Assembly: GCF_006864535.1 (NCBI RefSeq)
Contig: NZ_QHLL01000002.1
Coordinates: forward strand, 124,001 to 188,000
Source of the DNA: Campylobacter sp. MIT 12-8780
GTDB taxonomy: Bacteria > Campylobacterota > Campylobacteria > Campylobacterales > Campylobacteraceae
Reading direction: 5' to 3'
Length of the DNA: 64,000 nucleotides
Part shown: one piece after another, positions 8,175 through 16,768 of the stretch
Layout: the number at the start of each line of letters is the position of its first letter
Position numbering within the stretch: the first letter of the stretch is position 1
Made by a program: the position numbers and the translations under genes
Notes under the pieces: model-generated
Databases searched by the model: none
What the model was told of the DNA's origin: nothing
The model's input: only the letters and a program-made list of their open reading frames with translations

Positions 8175-10159
8175 GATTTTCCTTTTTGTGCTTTTTCATC
8201 AATCATCTTCACTTTCGCTTCAAAAATTTGTCCTCTTTGTTGTAAAAGGCTAATTAAAGGCTTTGAGTTTTCATTCAAGGCTTTAACTTGAGCTTCAAGA
8301 TGAGAACCAACAAGTCTTATCCATGATATATGTTTATCAAGCCAAAGAATCATTTTTTGCTGTTTTTCTGTTTCATTTTGTGGATTATAAACAAACAGCG
8401 GAGCGATATTGATTTCAAACTGATTAAGCAAGGGGAATAAAATTTCAGTGGCTGAAACGAAATGCTTTTTATCCTCAACGATTTCTTTTGCCTCATCGAT
8501 ATGCTCTGAAAGTGTGCTAAATATGAGCTTATTTTCTTCGTAGGTTTTGTTTGTATCGATATTTTTAGCTTCTTCAATACATGCTTCTAAAATTTCCTTA
8601 AGCCTTTTAATCATCTCTTCGCAAAGCACGATACTTTTTTTGATCTTCGCATAGGCTTTTAAAAGAAGTTCATTTTGTTTTGTCAAGCTTAAAGGTTCAA
8701 GTTTTTCAAAATGTTTGGGCTCTTGTTTTTGAAAAAATTTTTCACAGACTTCTTTAAAAGGTATTTCCGTGCAGCCTTCTATCCTCGCTCCACCTTCTGT
8801 GGCATTATAAAATGTGATCTTTTTATTTCTGAGCTTATACACTATGATATTTCTTTCGATGATATCTTTGAATGCAAGCCAAATGTGATGAGTTCTTACC
8901 TCTTTTGTCCCTCCCCATGCAGGTATATTTGTAAGCATATCATCTTCATACATTGAGCTTTCAAAATTTGCAGAATGCTGATAGTCTTTTGGATGCGAGC
9001 TGCCATCATCAGCGTATGCTAAATCTTGTCCTATAAAAATAATATTTGTGTATTCTAAACCAAAAGCAAGTTCTTGAGCCATGTGAGCTACGCTCATACC
9101 AGTTATATGCTTAAACTGCGTAAAATGTAAATACTCACAAAAGTGAAGTTTTTTAGGCATAAGCAAATAATTTCTATTATACTGCTCGCAGTAAGCTACA
9201 GCATTAGGATGGACTAAATTTAAAAGCACAAAAATGATATTTTTATCAATCTCTTTAAAATCATGGTTAAAAAACTCAGCTGTAAAATCAGTCCTTTCAA
9301 GCATACATACATAATCTGGTTTTATATCATTTTGAGCAAGTATAGGATAAGCAGAATCCGCACAAAAGATAGTGACTTTATCTTGGTATTTTTTAAGTAA
9401 AGGAAGCTGTTTGCTTAGACTTGGTCCGGTTGAGACGATCAAAGCGCATTTGCCAACTTGTTTTCCTCTTTTTTGTAAAAGCTTTTTGCTTGTTGGGTGA
9501 GTAAGCTGAGCTGGGAGATTATAAACTTGTTGCGCTAAGCCTTGTAAAGCATCAAGAGGATCATTACCCATCTCTATAGCAGTTTGTTTTTGAGCGGCTA
9601 CAAGAGTTTTGTTAAGCTCAATGATCTTTTCACTTTTCTTTTCATAATAATGACTATGAAGCTCTAAAAAATAAGCTTTATACATTTTGCAAAAGGGATC
9701 AGAAATAAAAATGGTGTGATAATCGTTCATTTTTGTAAGCTTAGGAGCAAAAATAAGAAGCTTTTTGCTTTCAAACTCACTTGAAAAATCAATAATATGA
9801 AACATCAAAAAAATCAGCTCAAGCTCATCTTCAAAAACAACACAATGTTTTAAATTTGGATTTTGAAGCAAGGCTTTATAAAGTATGCCATTGCCAAAGC
9901 CGTAAAAATAAAGCACCGGATATAAGGGGTATTTTTTTTGATATACATCAAGCTTGCTGTTAAGTTCATCAAGGGCATTTTCATACATAAGGCTTTTATC
10001 TTTGCTATCTTGTATGTTAATATCAAGTGAATCATTGCCAAATTTAAGTGTAAAACGAGAGCATTTTTTGATCTTTTTAAGTTCTTTAATCAGGGGTTTG
10101 TTTAAACATGCCTTGCAGTTTTTTTGAAAAAGTTCTTTTTGTGCCTCATTAAATTTCAT
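8156..10159 (-). CDS. Motility accessory factor (Maf) paralogue, first of three
   Basis: A 667-residue Maf protein, the first of three consecutive maf genes read toward flagellin. It begins MKFNEAQKELFQKNCKACLNK and carries YFYGFGNGILYKALLQNP near residue 105, VSTGPSLSKQLPLL near 260, FCADSAYPILAQNDIKPDYVC, IGQDLAYADDGSSHPKDYQH, and GGARIEGCTEIPFKE, then a long helical C-terminus. Its N-terminal region resembles those of the two phase-variable maf genes at 28229-32136, but it lacks a G-tract there. An RBS (AAAAGGGCAAAAG) precedes the ATG. A 154-bp gap separates it from ptmA. Confidence 0.9.
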   Translation of the reverse strand: MKFNEAQKELFQKNCKACLNKPLIKELKKIKKCSRFTLKFGNDSLDINIQDSKDKSLMYENALDELNSKLDVYQKKYPLYPVLYFYGFGNGILYKALLQNPNLKHCVVFEDELELIFLMFHIIDFSSEFESKKLLIFAPKLTKMNDYHTIFISDPFCKMYKAYFLELHSHYYEKKSEKIIELNKTLVAAQKQTAIEMGNDPLDALQGLAQQVYNLPAQLTHPTSKKLLQKRGKQVGKCALIVSTGPSLSKQLPLLKKYQDKVTIFCADSAYPILAQNDIKPDYVCMLERTDFTAEFFNHDFKEIDKNIIFVLLNLVHPNAVAYCEQYNRNYLLMPKKLHFCEYLHFTQFKHITGMSVAHMAQELAFGLEYTNIIFIGQDLAYADDGSSHPKDYQHSANFESSMYEDDMLTNIPAWGGTKEVRTHHIWLAFKDIIERNIIVYKLRNKKITFYNATEGGARIEGCTEIPFKEVCEKFFQKQEPKHFEKLEPLSLTKQNELLLKAYAKIKKSIVLCEEMIKRLKEILEACIEEAKNIDTNKTYEENKLIFSTLSEHIDEAKEIVEDKKHFVSATEILFPLLNQFEINIAPLFVYNPQNETEKQQKMILWLDKHISWIRLVGSHLEAQVKALNENSKPLISLLQQRGQIFEAKVKMIDEKAQKGKSCLMFY

Positions 10160-10313
10160 CTTTTGCCCTTTTTATTTTTTGCGAGCTAGAGTCTGAGCAA
10201 TCCATTGAAATTTGAGTAAAATTTTCATTTTTTATTCTTTGTAGTTTGCTTTTTGTGTATATTACATTCTTTTGGCTCATTTTATGATAAATTCCTAACT
10301 TCATTTTCCATCA

Positions 10314-11093
10314 TCAAAGCCCCCAGCCATCAGCGACTATGAGATTTGCTCCTGTTATAAACTTGCTCTCATCGCTGAGTAAAAAGGCTATTGTTCCGCT
10401 TATATCTTTTGCTTCAAGCATGCCCTTGCTTGCACAGCAGTTTCTATAGGCGTTTAAAAAGCTTTCAGGCTGATGATCAAGTATGCCTCCACTTGAGAGT
10501 GTATTGACGCGTATATTGGTGTTAAATAACTCTTTTGCTAGCCATACTCCAAGATGATTAATGCCAGCTTTTATGACGCTGTATTCTAAAGAACTTTGCA
10601 TATTGGTATCTTTATAATTTTCAAATTTAGGCGCATATACGCCCATGATAGAGCTAAGATTGATGATATTGCCCCAGCCTTGTTCTTTAAAAAATTTTAC
10701 AAATTCTTGAGCTGCAAGCATAAAACCGCCCAAATGCAAATTCAAACTCTCACAAATTTGCTCATACTCAAGCTCATAATAAGGCGTTTTGCCCCAATCC
10801 TTACCCATAGGATAGCTCGTATTGACAAAGCCATCTATCTTGCCAAAATGCTTATTTGCCTTAGTTATAGCCTCATTTAAGCTTTGTTTGCTCGTAATAT
10901 CAAACTTGGTGCTTAGAATTTTTGCTTTTAGGGCAGGATTTTTAGCTAAGTTTTGCTCGAGCTTGCTTAATTTTGCTTCATCAATATCAGCTAAAATGAG
11001 GCTAGCATTACACTCTAAAAGCAGTTTTTCACAAAGTGCTGTGCCTATACGCCCACATGCTCCAGCGATGAAAATCACTTTTTTACTTAGCAT
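10314..11093 (-). CDS. ptmA: SDR-family oxidoreductase PtmA
   Basis: A short-chain dehydrogenase/reductase of 259 residues. The Rossmann motif GACGRIGTA is at about residues 11-19 and the catalytic-type SxnYxxxK elements are visible as NLSSIMG and YSVIKAG. The C-terminal half holds TGANLIVADGW, the usual SDR ending. In C. jejuni, PtmA works with PtmF to supply glucosamine-phosphate for the GDP-linked legionaminic acid route. It follows legF directly in a TAATG stop/start overlap and is the last gene of the legI-to-ptmA operon before a 154-bp gap. A general SDR role cannot be excluded from sequence. Confidence 0.82.
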   Translation of the reverse strand: MLSKKVIFIAGACGRIGTALCEKLLLECNASLILADIDEAKLSKLEQNLAKNPALKAKILSTKFDITSKQSLNEAITKANKHFGKIDGFVNTSYPMGKDWGKTPYYELEYEQICESLNLHLGGFMLAAQEFVKFFKEQGWGNIINLSSIMGVYAPKFENYKDTNMQSSLEYSVIKAGINHLGVWLAKELFNTNIRVNTLSSGGILDHQPESFLNAYRNCCASKGMLEAKDISGTIAFLLSDESKFITGANLIVADGWGL

Positions 11094-11806
11094 TACAATT
11101 CCTCTTGTTTAAGCTTTTTACTTTTGATTAAAAACTCAACTATCTTAAAGTCAAATTCACTATCCACATCAAAAGCACTTTCTTCATTCATCACATATAA
11201 AGCAGTTTTCGTTCCAAAAACACTATCACTTTCAAGCAATCTTTGTCTTTGAAAAATATAAATACTTGCGTTCATATCATAGCATTTTGGAGCATCTTGA
11301 CGCGTAGTTGAAGCATAAGTTTTAGCTGTATCAATGGCACCATTTTCTTTTATTTCTATGAGATTAAAATAAGGATTGCGTCTTGCAGGCACAGCTGTGA
11401 TTAAATTTTCCTTGCCACTTTGCTTAAAAAGCTCATAGGCTTTTTTTATATCCTCGCTCCTTCTTAAAGGCGCAGTCGCATCAAGATCGATGAGGGTATC
11501 AAAAGTGGTATTAAAATGCGCTTCACTTTGAAGCAAAGCATCACGCATAACAGGCACTTTAGCTGCCTTATCGCTTGCAAGCTCTGCCTTTCTTTTGAAA
11601 AAAACCTCGCCTCCATATTTTAAGGCTACATGAGCTATTTCATCGCTATCTGTGCTAATGACTATATGTTTAAAAAGCCCTGAATTTTTAGCTTGTATAA
11701 TACTATAAGCTATAAGCTCAAGCCCTTCTATCTTTTTAATATTTTTGTTTTTAAGCCCTTTGCTTCCAGCTCTAGCACAAATGGTGCAAAGTATATTATT
11801 GTTCAT
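11093..11806 (-). CDS. legF: CMP-legionaminic acid synthetase
   Basis: Activates legionaminic acid with CTP (also named ptmB in Campylobacter). The 237-residue cytidylyltransferase starts NNNILCTICARAGSKGLKNK, the CTP-binding P-loop-like motif of the NeuA/KdsB fold. It continues with ISTDSDEIA and LDATAPLRRSEDI, the Mg2+/CMP-sugar binding segments. It is distinct from the second cytidylyltransferase in the window (pseF), and its linkage to legG and legI supports the legionaminate assignment. It overlaps ptmF by 11 bases and is followed by ptmA. Confidence 0.87.
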   Translation of the reverse strand: MNNNILCTICARAGSKGLKNKNIKKIEGLELIAYSIIQAKNSGLFKHIVISTDSDEIAHVALKYGGEVFFKRKAELASDKAAKVPVMRDALLQSEAHFNTTFDTLIDLDATAPLRRSEDIKKAYELFKQSGKENLITAVPARRNPYFNLIEIKENGAIDTAKTYASTTRQDAPKCYDMNASIYIFQRQRLLESDSVFGTKTALYVMNEESAFDVDSEFDFKIVEFLIKSKKLKQEEL

Positions 11807-12773
11807 TTTTTGCCTTTTTTATGAGTTTTAAAAGCTTTTTTGCTTCTTTTAAAGAGCATAACCTTTTATCTTTTTTAAATACTGCTTTATGCAAGCTTTC
11901 AAGTGTTTTTATGGTGTTATCCTCGGTTTTGATTAGGGTGCAGTTTTGTTTTGTATCATAAATTTTTATAAAATTTTCATTTAAATTGAGCTCAAAGCTT
12001 TTTGAGGGCGTGCTAATTTGTATCACTCTTTGATTAAATTTGCTAAAATAATCAAGCTGGATATGAATTATAGGGCATTTTTTAGAACTTAGTGCCAAAA
12101 AAGCAAAATCATCGCTATTTATTTCAAGCTCTGAAATTTGCTTGCTTTGAGCAAAGCTAAGTTTAAGCTTATCAAAGAAAAATAAAGCCAAATCAAGCTC
12201 ATGAGAAAGATCAAGCATAACCCCACCGCCAAGCTCTTTTTTTGCACTATAATTTTGCCTATAATCAAGCTTTCTCCAAGAAGGCAGATAAGAATGACAT
12301 ACAAAACTTGTAAAATAAGGCATTTGCCCCTTTTGAATTTCTTCTTCTAAAAGTGCTTTTAAACGCATAATGCTTTGATTAAAGCGAAGTAAATAGGCGA
12401 TGAAAATTTCATTTTTTCCACTTGGAGTAAATTTTTTATAGTTTTCAAACAAAGGTTTTTCTACAAGTATGATTTTATCTTGCACTTTTTTATCAAGAAA
12501 GCTAAGCGTATCAAAATGTGCTGTGGTAATGTTTGCTATAATGAAAAGCTTGTATGTATTTAAATCAAGCTCTTTAAGGCTTTTATAAATTTGTGTATTT
12601 TCAAGTAGGGTAGGGTTTGAAAGTTCTTTAAATTCAGCTTTTAAACTTGAAAAATCAGCTGATTTTGAGACTATATCAACGCTTAAGTTTTGCTTATTAA
12701 GGGCTAAAAAATGCTTTTTTCCTATGCTTCCAAAGCCTATGATTAAAACTCTTTTAGGACTTAAACTCATCAT
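11796..12773 (-). CDS. ptmF: Gfo/Idh/MocA-family oxidoreductase PtmF
   Basis: A 325-residue NAD(P)-dependent oxidoreductase with the N-terminal GFGSIGKKH nucleotide-binding motif, a mid-protein VEKPLFENY segment (the EKP motif of the family) and a GGVMLDLSHELDLALFF block near residue 195. In C. jejuni, PtmF with PtmA contributes to glucosamine supply for GDP-GlcNAc-based legionaminic acid synthesis. I chose the ATG at 12773 because AAAGGGCAA precedes it; a further in-frame ATG lies 21 bases upstream. It overlaps the end of ptmE by about 20 bases. Confidence 0.8.
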   Translation of the reverse strand: MMSLSPKRVLIIGFGSIGKKHFLALNKQNLSVDIVSKSADFSSLKAEFKELSNPTLLENTQIYKSLKELDLNTYKLFIIANITTAHFDTLSFLDKKVQDKIILVEKPLFENYKKFTPSGKNEIFIAYLLRFNQSIMRLKALLEEEIQKGQMPYFTSFVCHSYLPSWRKLDYRQNYSAKKELGGGVMLDLSHELDLALFFFDKLKLSFAQSKQISELEINSDDFAFLALSSKKCPIIHIQLDYFSKFNQRVIQISTPSKSFELNLNENFIKIYDTKQNCTLIKTEDNTIKTLESLHKAVFKKDKRLCSLKEAKKLLKLIKKAKNEQ

Positions 12774-13794
12774 TTGCCCTTTGGTATTCATCAAATCTTC
12801 CTATATCTATCCAATAATCCTTAATCTCATAACTAACTAGCTTTTTTTGCTCTTTTAAAAGCAGGTTAAATAAATCAGGCATATCCAAATACTCATTTTG
12901 CTTTAAAAAGTCCAAAATTCCAGGCTCTAAAACATAAATTCCAGCACTAACTAAAAACTCAAAACTCGGTTTTTCTTCTATGCTAAGAATTTGTTCCTCA
13001 TCGCAATTTACCACCCCATAAGGCACTTGATAGCTAAATTTTCTCACACACATACTCGCATGTGCTTCTTTTCTTTTGTGCTGTTTTAAAATAGCGTTAA
13101 AATCAAGCTCGGCTAAAATGTCTCCATTCATTACAAAAAAACTTTCATTGAATAAATTCTTATCAAGTAAAGACAAAGCCCCAGCTGTGCCAAGCCTTTT
13201 TTGCTCGTGTATATACTCTATATTTACGCCAAATTCGCTGCCATTTTTAAAATACGCTTCTATCATCTCGCTTTTATAATTAACACAAAAGATAAAATTA
13301 CAAAAGCCTTGTTTAGCAAAGCGTTCAACTATGGTTTGTAAAATGGGCTTTGAGCCAACTTTAAGCAAGGGTTTTGGCGTATCGTTTGTAAGTGGAGCTA
13401 GGCGGCTGCCAAGTCCGCCAAGCATTAAAACGACTTTGTTGCTTCGCTTTTTGGTTTCAAGCATTTTTGCAACGCTTAAGATTTTTACAACCCTACCTTT
13501 TTGATCAAGCACAGGAAAATCATAAATATCATATCTTGAAGCAAGGGCAAAAATTTCATCATTGCTTGTTTTAGAAGTGATGGTTTTGGGATTTTGAGTA
13601 TAAATATTTTCTATGCTTGAGTTGAGATCATAGCCCTCAAGCAAGGCTTTTCGCAAATCCGCATCAGTGATAACGCCAATGAGCTTGTCCTCATCATTCA
13701 TCACCAAAGCTATCCTAGCTCTTTCTTTGCCAAGAACCTTTAAGGCTTCTTTACCGCTTGAGTTTATCTTAAGCTTAAGGGCATTTAAATCCAT
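12754..13794 (-). CDS. ptmE: CBS-domain nucleotidyltransferase PtmE
   Basis: A two-part protein of 346 residues. A pair of CBS motifs fills residues 1-115 (GVITDADLRKALL, then FPVLDQKGRVVKIL). A sugar-1-phosphate nucleotidyltransferase domain follows (VLMLGGLGSRLAPLTNDTPKPLLKV near 121-145, and VMNGDILAELDF near 225). In C. jejuni, PtmE is the glucosamine-1-phosphate guanylyltransferase that commits the Leg pathway to GDP-sugars. It starts 7 bases after legG and overlaps ptmF, consistent with one operon. Confidence 0.85.
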   Translation of the reverse strand: MDLNALKLKINSSGKEALKVLGKERARIALVMNDEDKLIGVITDADLRKALLEGYDLNSSIENIYTQNPKTITSKTSNDEIFALASRYDIYDFPVLDQKGRVVKILSVAKMLETKKRSNKVVLMLGGLGSRLAPLTNDTPKPLLKVGSKPILQTIVERFAKQGFCNFIFCVNYKSEMIEAYFKNGSEFGVNIEYIHEQKRLGTAGALSLLDKNLFNESFFVMNGDILAELDFNAILKQHKRKEAHASMCVRKFSYQVPYGVVNCDEEQILSIEEKPSFEFLVSAGIYVLEPGILDFLKQNEYLDMPDLFNLLLKEQKKLVSYEIKDYWIDIGRFDEYQRANDEFKS

Positions 13795-13800
13795 CTATCC

Positions 13801-14991
13801 TCATTTTAAATCAATAAATTTTTTTTGTAAAATTGTGCTTAAATCGACTTTTTTTAATACTTCTTTAATCATTTTGCTTGCGTTTTTGTTTTTATAAGGA
13901 TTTTTAAGATTTTGTAATTTTGCTTTAAAAGCCTTATTTTCAAGCATTTCAAAGGCTTTTTTAAGTTCATTCATGGGCGTATCGATGATATTGATTGTTC
14001 TTAGACGCCCTTTTTGGCGATCGCCTATGTTAATGCAAGGGCTTTTAAAAAACACAGCCTCGCTAATGCCACTTGAGGAATTGCCTACAACAGCCTTTGC
14101 TATTTTCATCAGGCTGAGGTATTTTTGTGAGCCAAGATTATCAAAAAGCCTTGCTTTATGAGCGTTTTTTTCGCAGTAACTTTGAAGCTTTTCATTTATA
14201 AAAAGCCCCATTTCATCAGCATTTGCCTTAGTAAAAATAAGGCTTGCATTTTCAAGTGTATCTAAGCTATCAAGTAGCATTTTAACTTCATCTTGCAGGC
14301 TTTGAAGCCTTAAGGTTGTTGGGTGATAAGTGATGAGATAAATATTTTTATCAAAGCTAAAATTAAGGCTTTTTTCAAGCTCTTTTTTGCTTAAAAGCTT
14401 TGTGTTTAAAATAAGCTCGCCAGCTAAAGAGCCTACATTAAAGACTTTTGAACTCTCTTCGCCAAGCTGTTCTACCCGCTTTTTATAAAGGGCTGTGCTT
14501 ACAAAATGAAGATGAGCCATTTTCGTAATGGCATGCCTTATACTATCATCAAATGCCCCTAAAGTAAGCTCTCCACCGCATAAATGAGCCAAAGGTATAT
14601 GCATAAGCAAGCAGGTGCTAGCCACTGCAAGCATTTCATAACGATCACCTAAGATAAGGGCGATGTCAGGACTAAGTTCTGCTAAAGCCTCGCTTAAAGA
14701 GATAAAAGCTAAGCCCATAGTCTTGCAAAGTGCTATTTTATCATCATTTGCTAGTAGAATTTGAATTTTTTTATTGATTTTAAATTCTTGCTCTATCTCT
14801 TTATAAGTTAGCCCTTGATTTTGGCTTAAATGTGCTCCAGTTATGATAAGCTGAAGTTCTAAGTTTTCATCAGCTTGTATTTCTTTACAAAGCCTTGAAA
14901 GTAAATACCACTCCGCCCTTGTTGCTGAAATCACACAAATTTTTCTTTTTTGCGTTTTGTTGCTTGCTGGCTTTAAAGGGCTTGTTTTCAT
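13801..14991 (-). CDS. legG: GDP-N,N'-diacetylbacillosamine 2-epimerase (hydrolysing)
   Basis: NeuC/WecB-family enzyme of 396 residues. It hydrolyses and epimerises the nucleotide-activated diacetamido sugar to the 6-deoxy-diNAc-mannose used by LegI. Visible family blocks are KICVISATRAEWYLLSRL near residue 17, LILGDRYEMLA near 115, LCGGELTLGAFDDSIRHAITKMAHLHF near 138, TYHPTT near 220 and GNSSSGISEA near 303. The ATG forms a 4-base overlap with the legI stop. The first ~15 residues (Lys/Pro/Ser-rich) are an extension, so a later start is possible but no better RBS is evident. Confidence 0.87.
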   Translation of the reverse strand: MKTSPLKPASNKTQKRKICVISATRAEWYLLSRLCKEIQADENLELQLIITGAHLSQNQGLTYKEIEQEFKINKKIQILLANDDKIALCKTMGLAFISLSEALAELSPDIALILGDRYEMLAVASTCLLMHIPLAHLCGGELTLGAFDDSIRHAITKMAHLHFVSTALYKKRVEQLGEESSKVFNVGSLAGELILNTKLLSKKELEKSLNFSFDKNIYLITYHPTTLRLQSLQDEVKMLLDSLDTLENASLIFTKANADEMGLFINEKLQSYCEKNAHKARLFDNLGSQKYLSLMKIAKAVVGNSSSGISEAVFFKSPCINIGDRQKGRLRTINIIDTPMNELKKAFEMLENKAFKAKLQNLKNPYKNKNASKMIKEVLKKVDLSTILQKKFIDLK

Positions 14992-15998
14992 TCTTGTATC
15001 AATTCATCTTTTTCATAATCTTTATTTGCCCTGCGTCCTATAAACTCATCATAACGCATAGCACTTATGCCATTTGCTGGGCGTTTGGTGCTTAAATTAA
15101 GCTCAGTAAAAAGCTCGCCTTTTTTAATCTCTTTCTTTGCAACAAGGCTTTTTCTCGCAATGCATAGATTTTCTTTTTCGCTAGCACTGATTTTTTTGAT
15201 CCCATCTCCTAAGGCAAGCTCGCATTCTCTTATAGCTTTTATCATAGCTTTTAACTCATGAGGTTCAAGGCTAGCCTTATGATCTGGTCCAGCTAAGTTT
15301 TTATCAAGGGTAAAATGCTTTTCTATAATGCTAGCTCCCAAAGCCACCGCAGCTACAGCACAATGTATCCCAAGGCTGTGATCTGAAAGTCCGATTTTGT
15401 GTTTGCTAAAGGTTTTTTGTAGGCTTTTTATGGCATTTAAGTTCATATCCTCAAAAGGGGTTGGATAGGCTGTATTAGCATGTAAAATGCTGATATTTTC
15501 AGCCTTTGTGCCATTTTGAATTAAAATGTTTAAGGCATTTTCAATCTCGTTTATATCACTCATTCCTGTGCTTAAAATCACTTTTTTATCTAGTTTTGCT
15601 ATGGCTTTAAGTAGAGGTAAATTCGTGATTTCTCCACTTGGAATTTTAAAAATATCAAGTCCTAGTTCATCTAAAAGAGCAATGCTAGGTAGATCAAAAG
15701 GGGTAGAAAGAAAGGCAATGCCACATTTCTTGCAATGTTTAATAAGCTCTAAATGAGCCTTTTTATCAAGCTCAAGCTTTTTAATCATCTCAAATTGGCT
15801 TTCATTTTTATCAAGGGCATTTTCAAGCTGATAAGCAGCTTTTGGAGCATTTAGACTGACGACTTCTTCGGTTTTAAAGCTTTGAAATTTCACAAAATCA
15901 GCCCCAGCCTCGCAAGCTACTTCAATAAGCTTTTTTGCCATGTTTAAATCCCCATTATGATTTACCCCAGCTTCAGCGATAATGAGCGTTTTTTGCAT
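14988..15998 (-). CDS. legI: N,N'-diacetyllegionaminic acid synthase
   Basis: NeuB-family aldolase of 336 residues that condenses 2,4-diacetamido-2,4,6-trideoxymannose with phosphoenolpyruvate. It begins QKTLIIAEAGVNHNGDL, the family PEP-binding start, continues with FLSTPFD, KIPSGEITNLPLL, STGMSD and GLSDHSLG, and ends with a SAF/antifreeze-like domain from about 280 (KKGELFTELNLSTKRPANGI). It is distinguished from PseI at 32168 by its EAGVNHNGD start and by linkage to legG and legF. RBS AAAGG precedes the ATG. Confidence 0.9.
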   Translation of the reverse strand: MQKTLIIAEAGVNHNGDLNMAKKLIEVACEAGADFVKFQSFKTEEVVSLNAPKAAYQLENALDKNESQFEMIKKLELDKKAHLELIKHCKKCGIAFLSTPFDLPSIALLDELGLDIFKIPSGEITNLPLLKAIAKLDKKVILSTGMSDINEIENALNILIQNGTKAENISILHANTAYPTPFEDMNLNAIKSLQKTFSKHKIGLSDHSLGIHCAVAAVALGASIIEKHFTLDKNLAGPDHKASLEPHELKAMIKAIRECELALGDGIKKISASEKENLCIARKSLVAKKEIKKGELFTELNLSTKRPANGISAMRYDEFIGRRANKDYEKDELIQE

Positions 15999-16022
15999 AT
16001 CTACCTTTCGTTTTAAAATATA

Positions 16023-16028
16023 ATTGTA
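16023..16028 (-). promoter_or_regulatory. Possible -10 box before legI
   Basis: The minus strand shows TACAATTATATT about 25 bases upstream of the legI start, in the 75-bp gap after the methyltransferase. It is a candidate start for the legI-to-ptmA operon. Confidence 0.35.
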
Positions 16029-16073
16029 ACTAAATTTAAAGCAAAATGCAAAAAATGCCCTTGAAATTTAGCA

Positions 16074-16757
16074 TTACTCTTTTATGCCTATAAAGATAAA
16101 ATGATGAGCACTGCCTTCAAAGTCATAAAAATTTATAGGATCGTATTCGCCTAAAAACAAAGGCTTAAAAGGCTTGAAAAGCTCGCAAAGCTCTTTGGTG
16201 TCTTTGACAAAATGTATATAACTTGTTTCATTGAGTCTGCCCTCAAGCTTTACTTCTCTTAAGCCATTTTGAGCTTCTTTTAAGGCGTGTTTAAAATAAT
16301 AATTTTTTTCACTCATCATAGTAGCAAAAAGTATGGCTTTTTCATTGGCAAGTTCGTAAAATTCAGCTATGGTTTTAGAAAAATTCTCACGAGGTAAATA
16401 ATAAAGGCTTTGATTAGCGACAATCAAATCCATTTTTTCGCTAAATAAATGCTTAAAACTCGCATTAGCTTCTATGATATGACACTCACCTTTTAATGCC
16501 CCCCCCCCTGTGAGACTTTCATAAGTTTGCTTTAAGCTTGGCACTATATCTATGCCAAAGGGCTTGTAACCCTTGCTTTGAAAGTATTTTGAATGCACTC
16601 CATTACCACAACCAAAATCAAGCATGGTTTTACCTTTAAAATTAAGCTTGTATTTTAGAATTCTCTCATAAAAACGCACTATATGTCCATCAGGAAAACT
16701 TAAGCCATAGCCTTGTTTGTCGTATTTGTCTGTATAAGCCTCAGTTGAATTTGTCAT
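16074..16757 (-). CDS. SAM-dependent methyltransferase with in-frame G-tract (ON)
   Basis: A class I methyltransferase of 227 residues. Motif I is MLDFGCGNGVHSKYF at about 45-59, followed by the acidic FGIDIVPS at 67-74. It occupies the place of C. jejuni Cj1325/Cj1326, between the amidotransferase and legI. A G10 tract (16499-16508) sits at codons 83-86, after motif I, and encodes Gly-Gly-Gly-Ala. The present length keeps the frame open; G9 or G11 would truncate the enzyme after ~90 residues and abolish it. Its acceptor, probably a nonulosonate N- or O-group, is not known. Confidence 0.8.
   Translation of the reverse strand: MTNSTEAYTDKYDKQGYGLSFPDGHIVRFYERILKYKLNFKGKTMLDFGCGNGVHSKYFQSKGYKPFGIDIVPSLKQTYESLTGGGALKGECHIIEANASFKHLFSEKMDLIVANQSLYYLPRENFSKTIAEFYELANEKAILFATMMSEKNYYFKHALKEAQNGLREVKLEGRLNETSYIHFVKDTKELCELFKPFKPLFLGEYDPINFYDFEGSAHHFIFIGIKE
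16499..16508 (-). repeat. Phase-variable G10 tract, methyltransferase (ON)
   Basis: C10 on the plus strand inside the methyltransferase coding region. The read frame is open through it. Confidence 0.95.
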
Positions 16758-16768
16758 CTTTTCTCCTT

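Noticed and set aside
10180-10240. Short ORF before the first maf (MKILLKFQWIAQTLARKK on the minus strand).
   Set aside because: No Shine-Dalgarno, only 18 codons, and no promoter or structure like the 24051 peptide.
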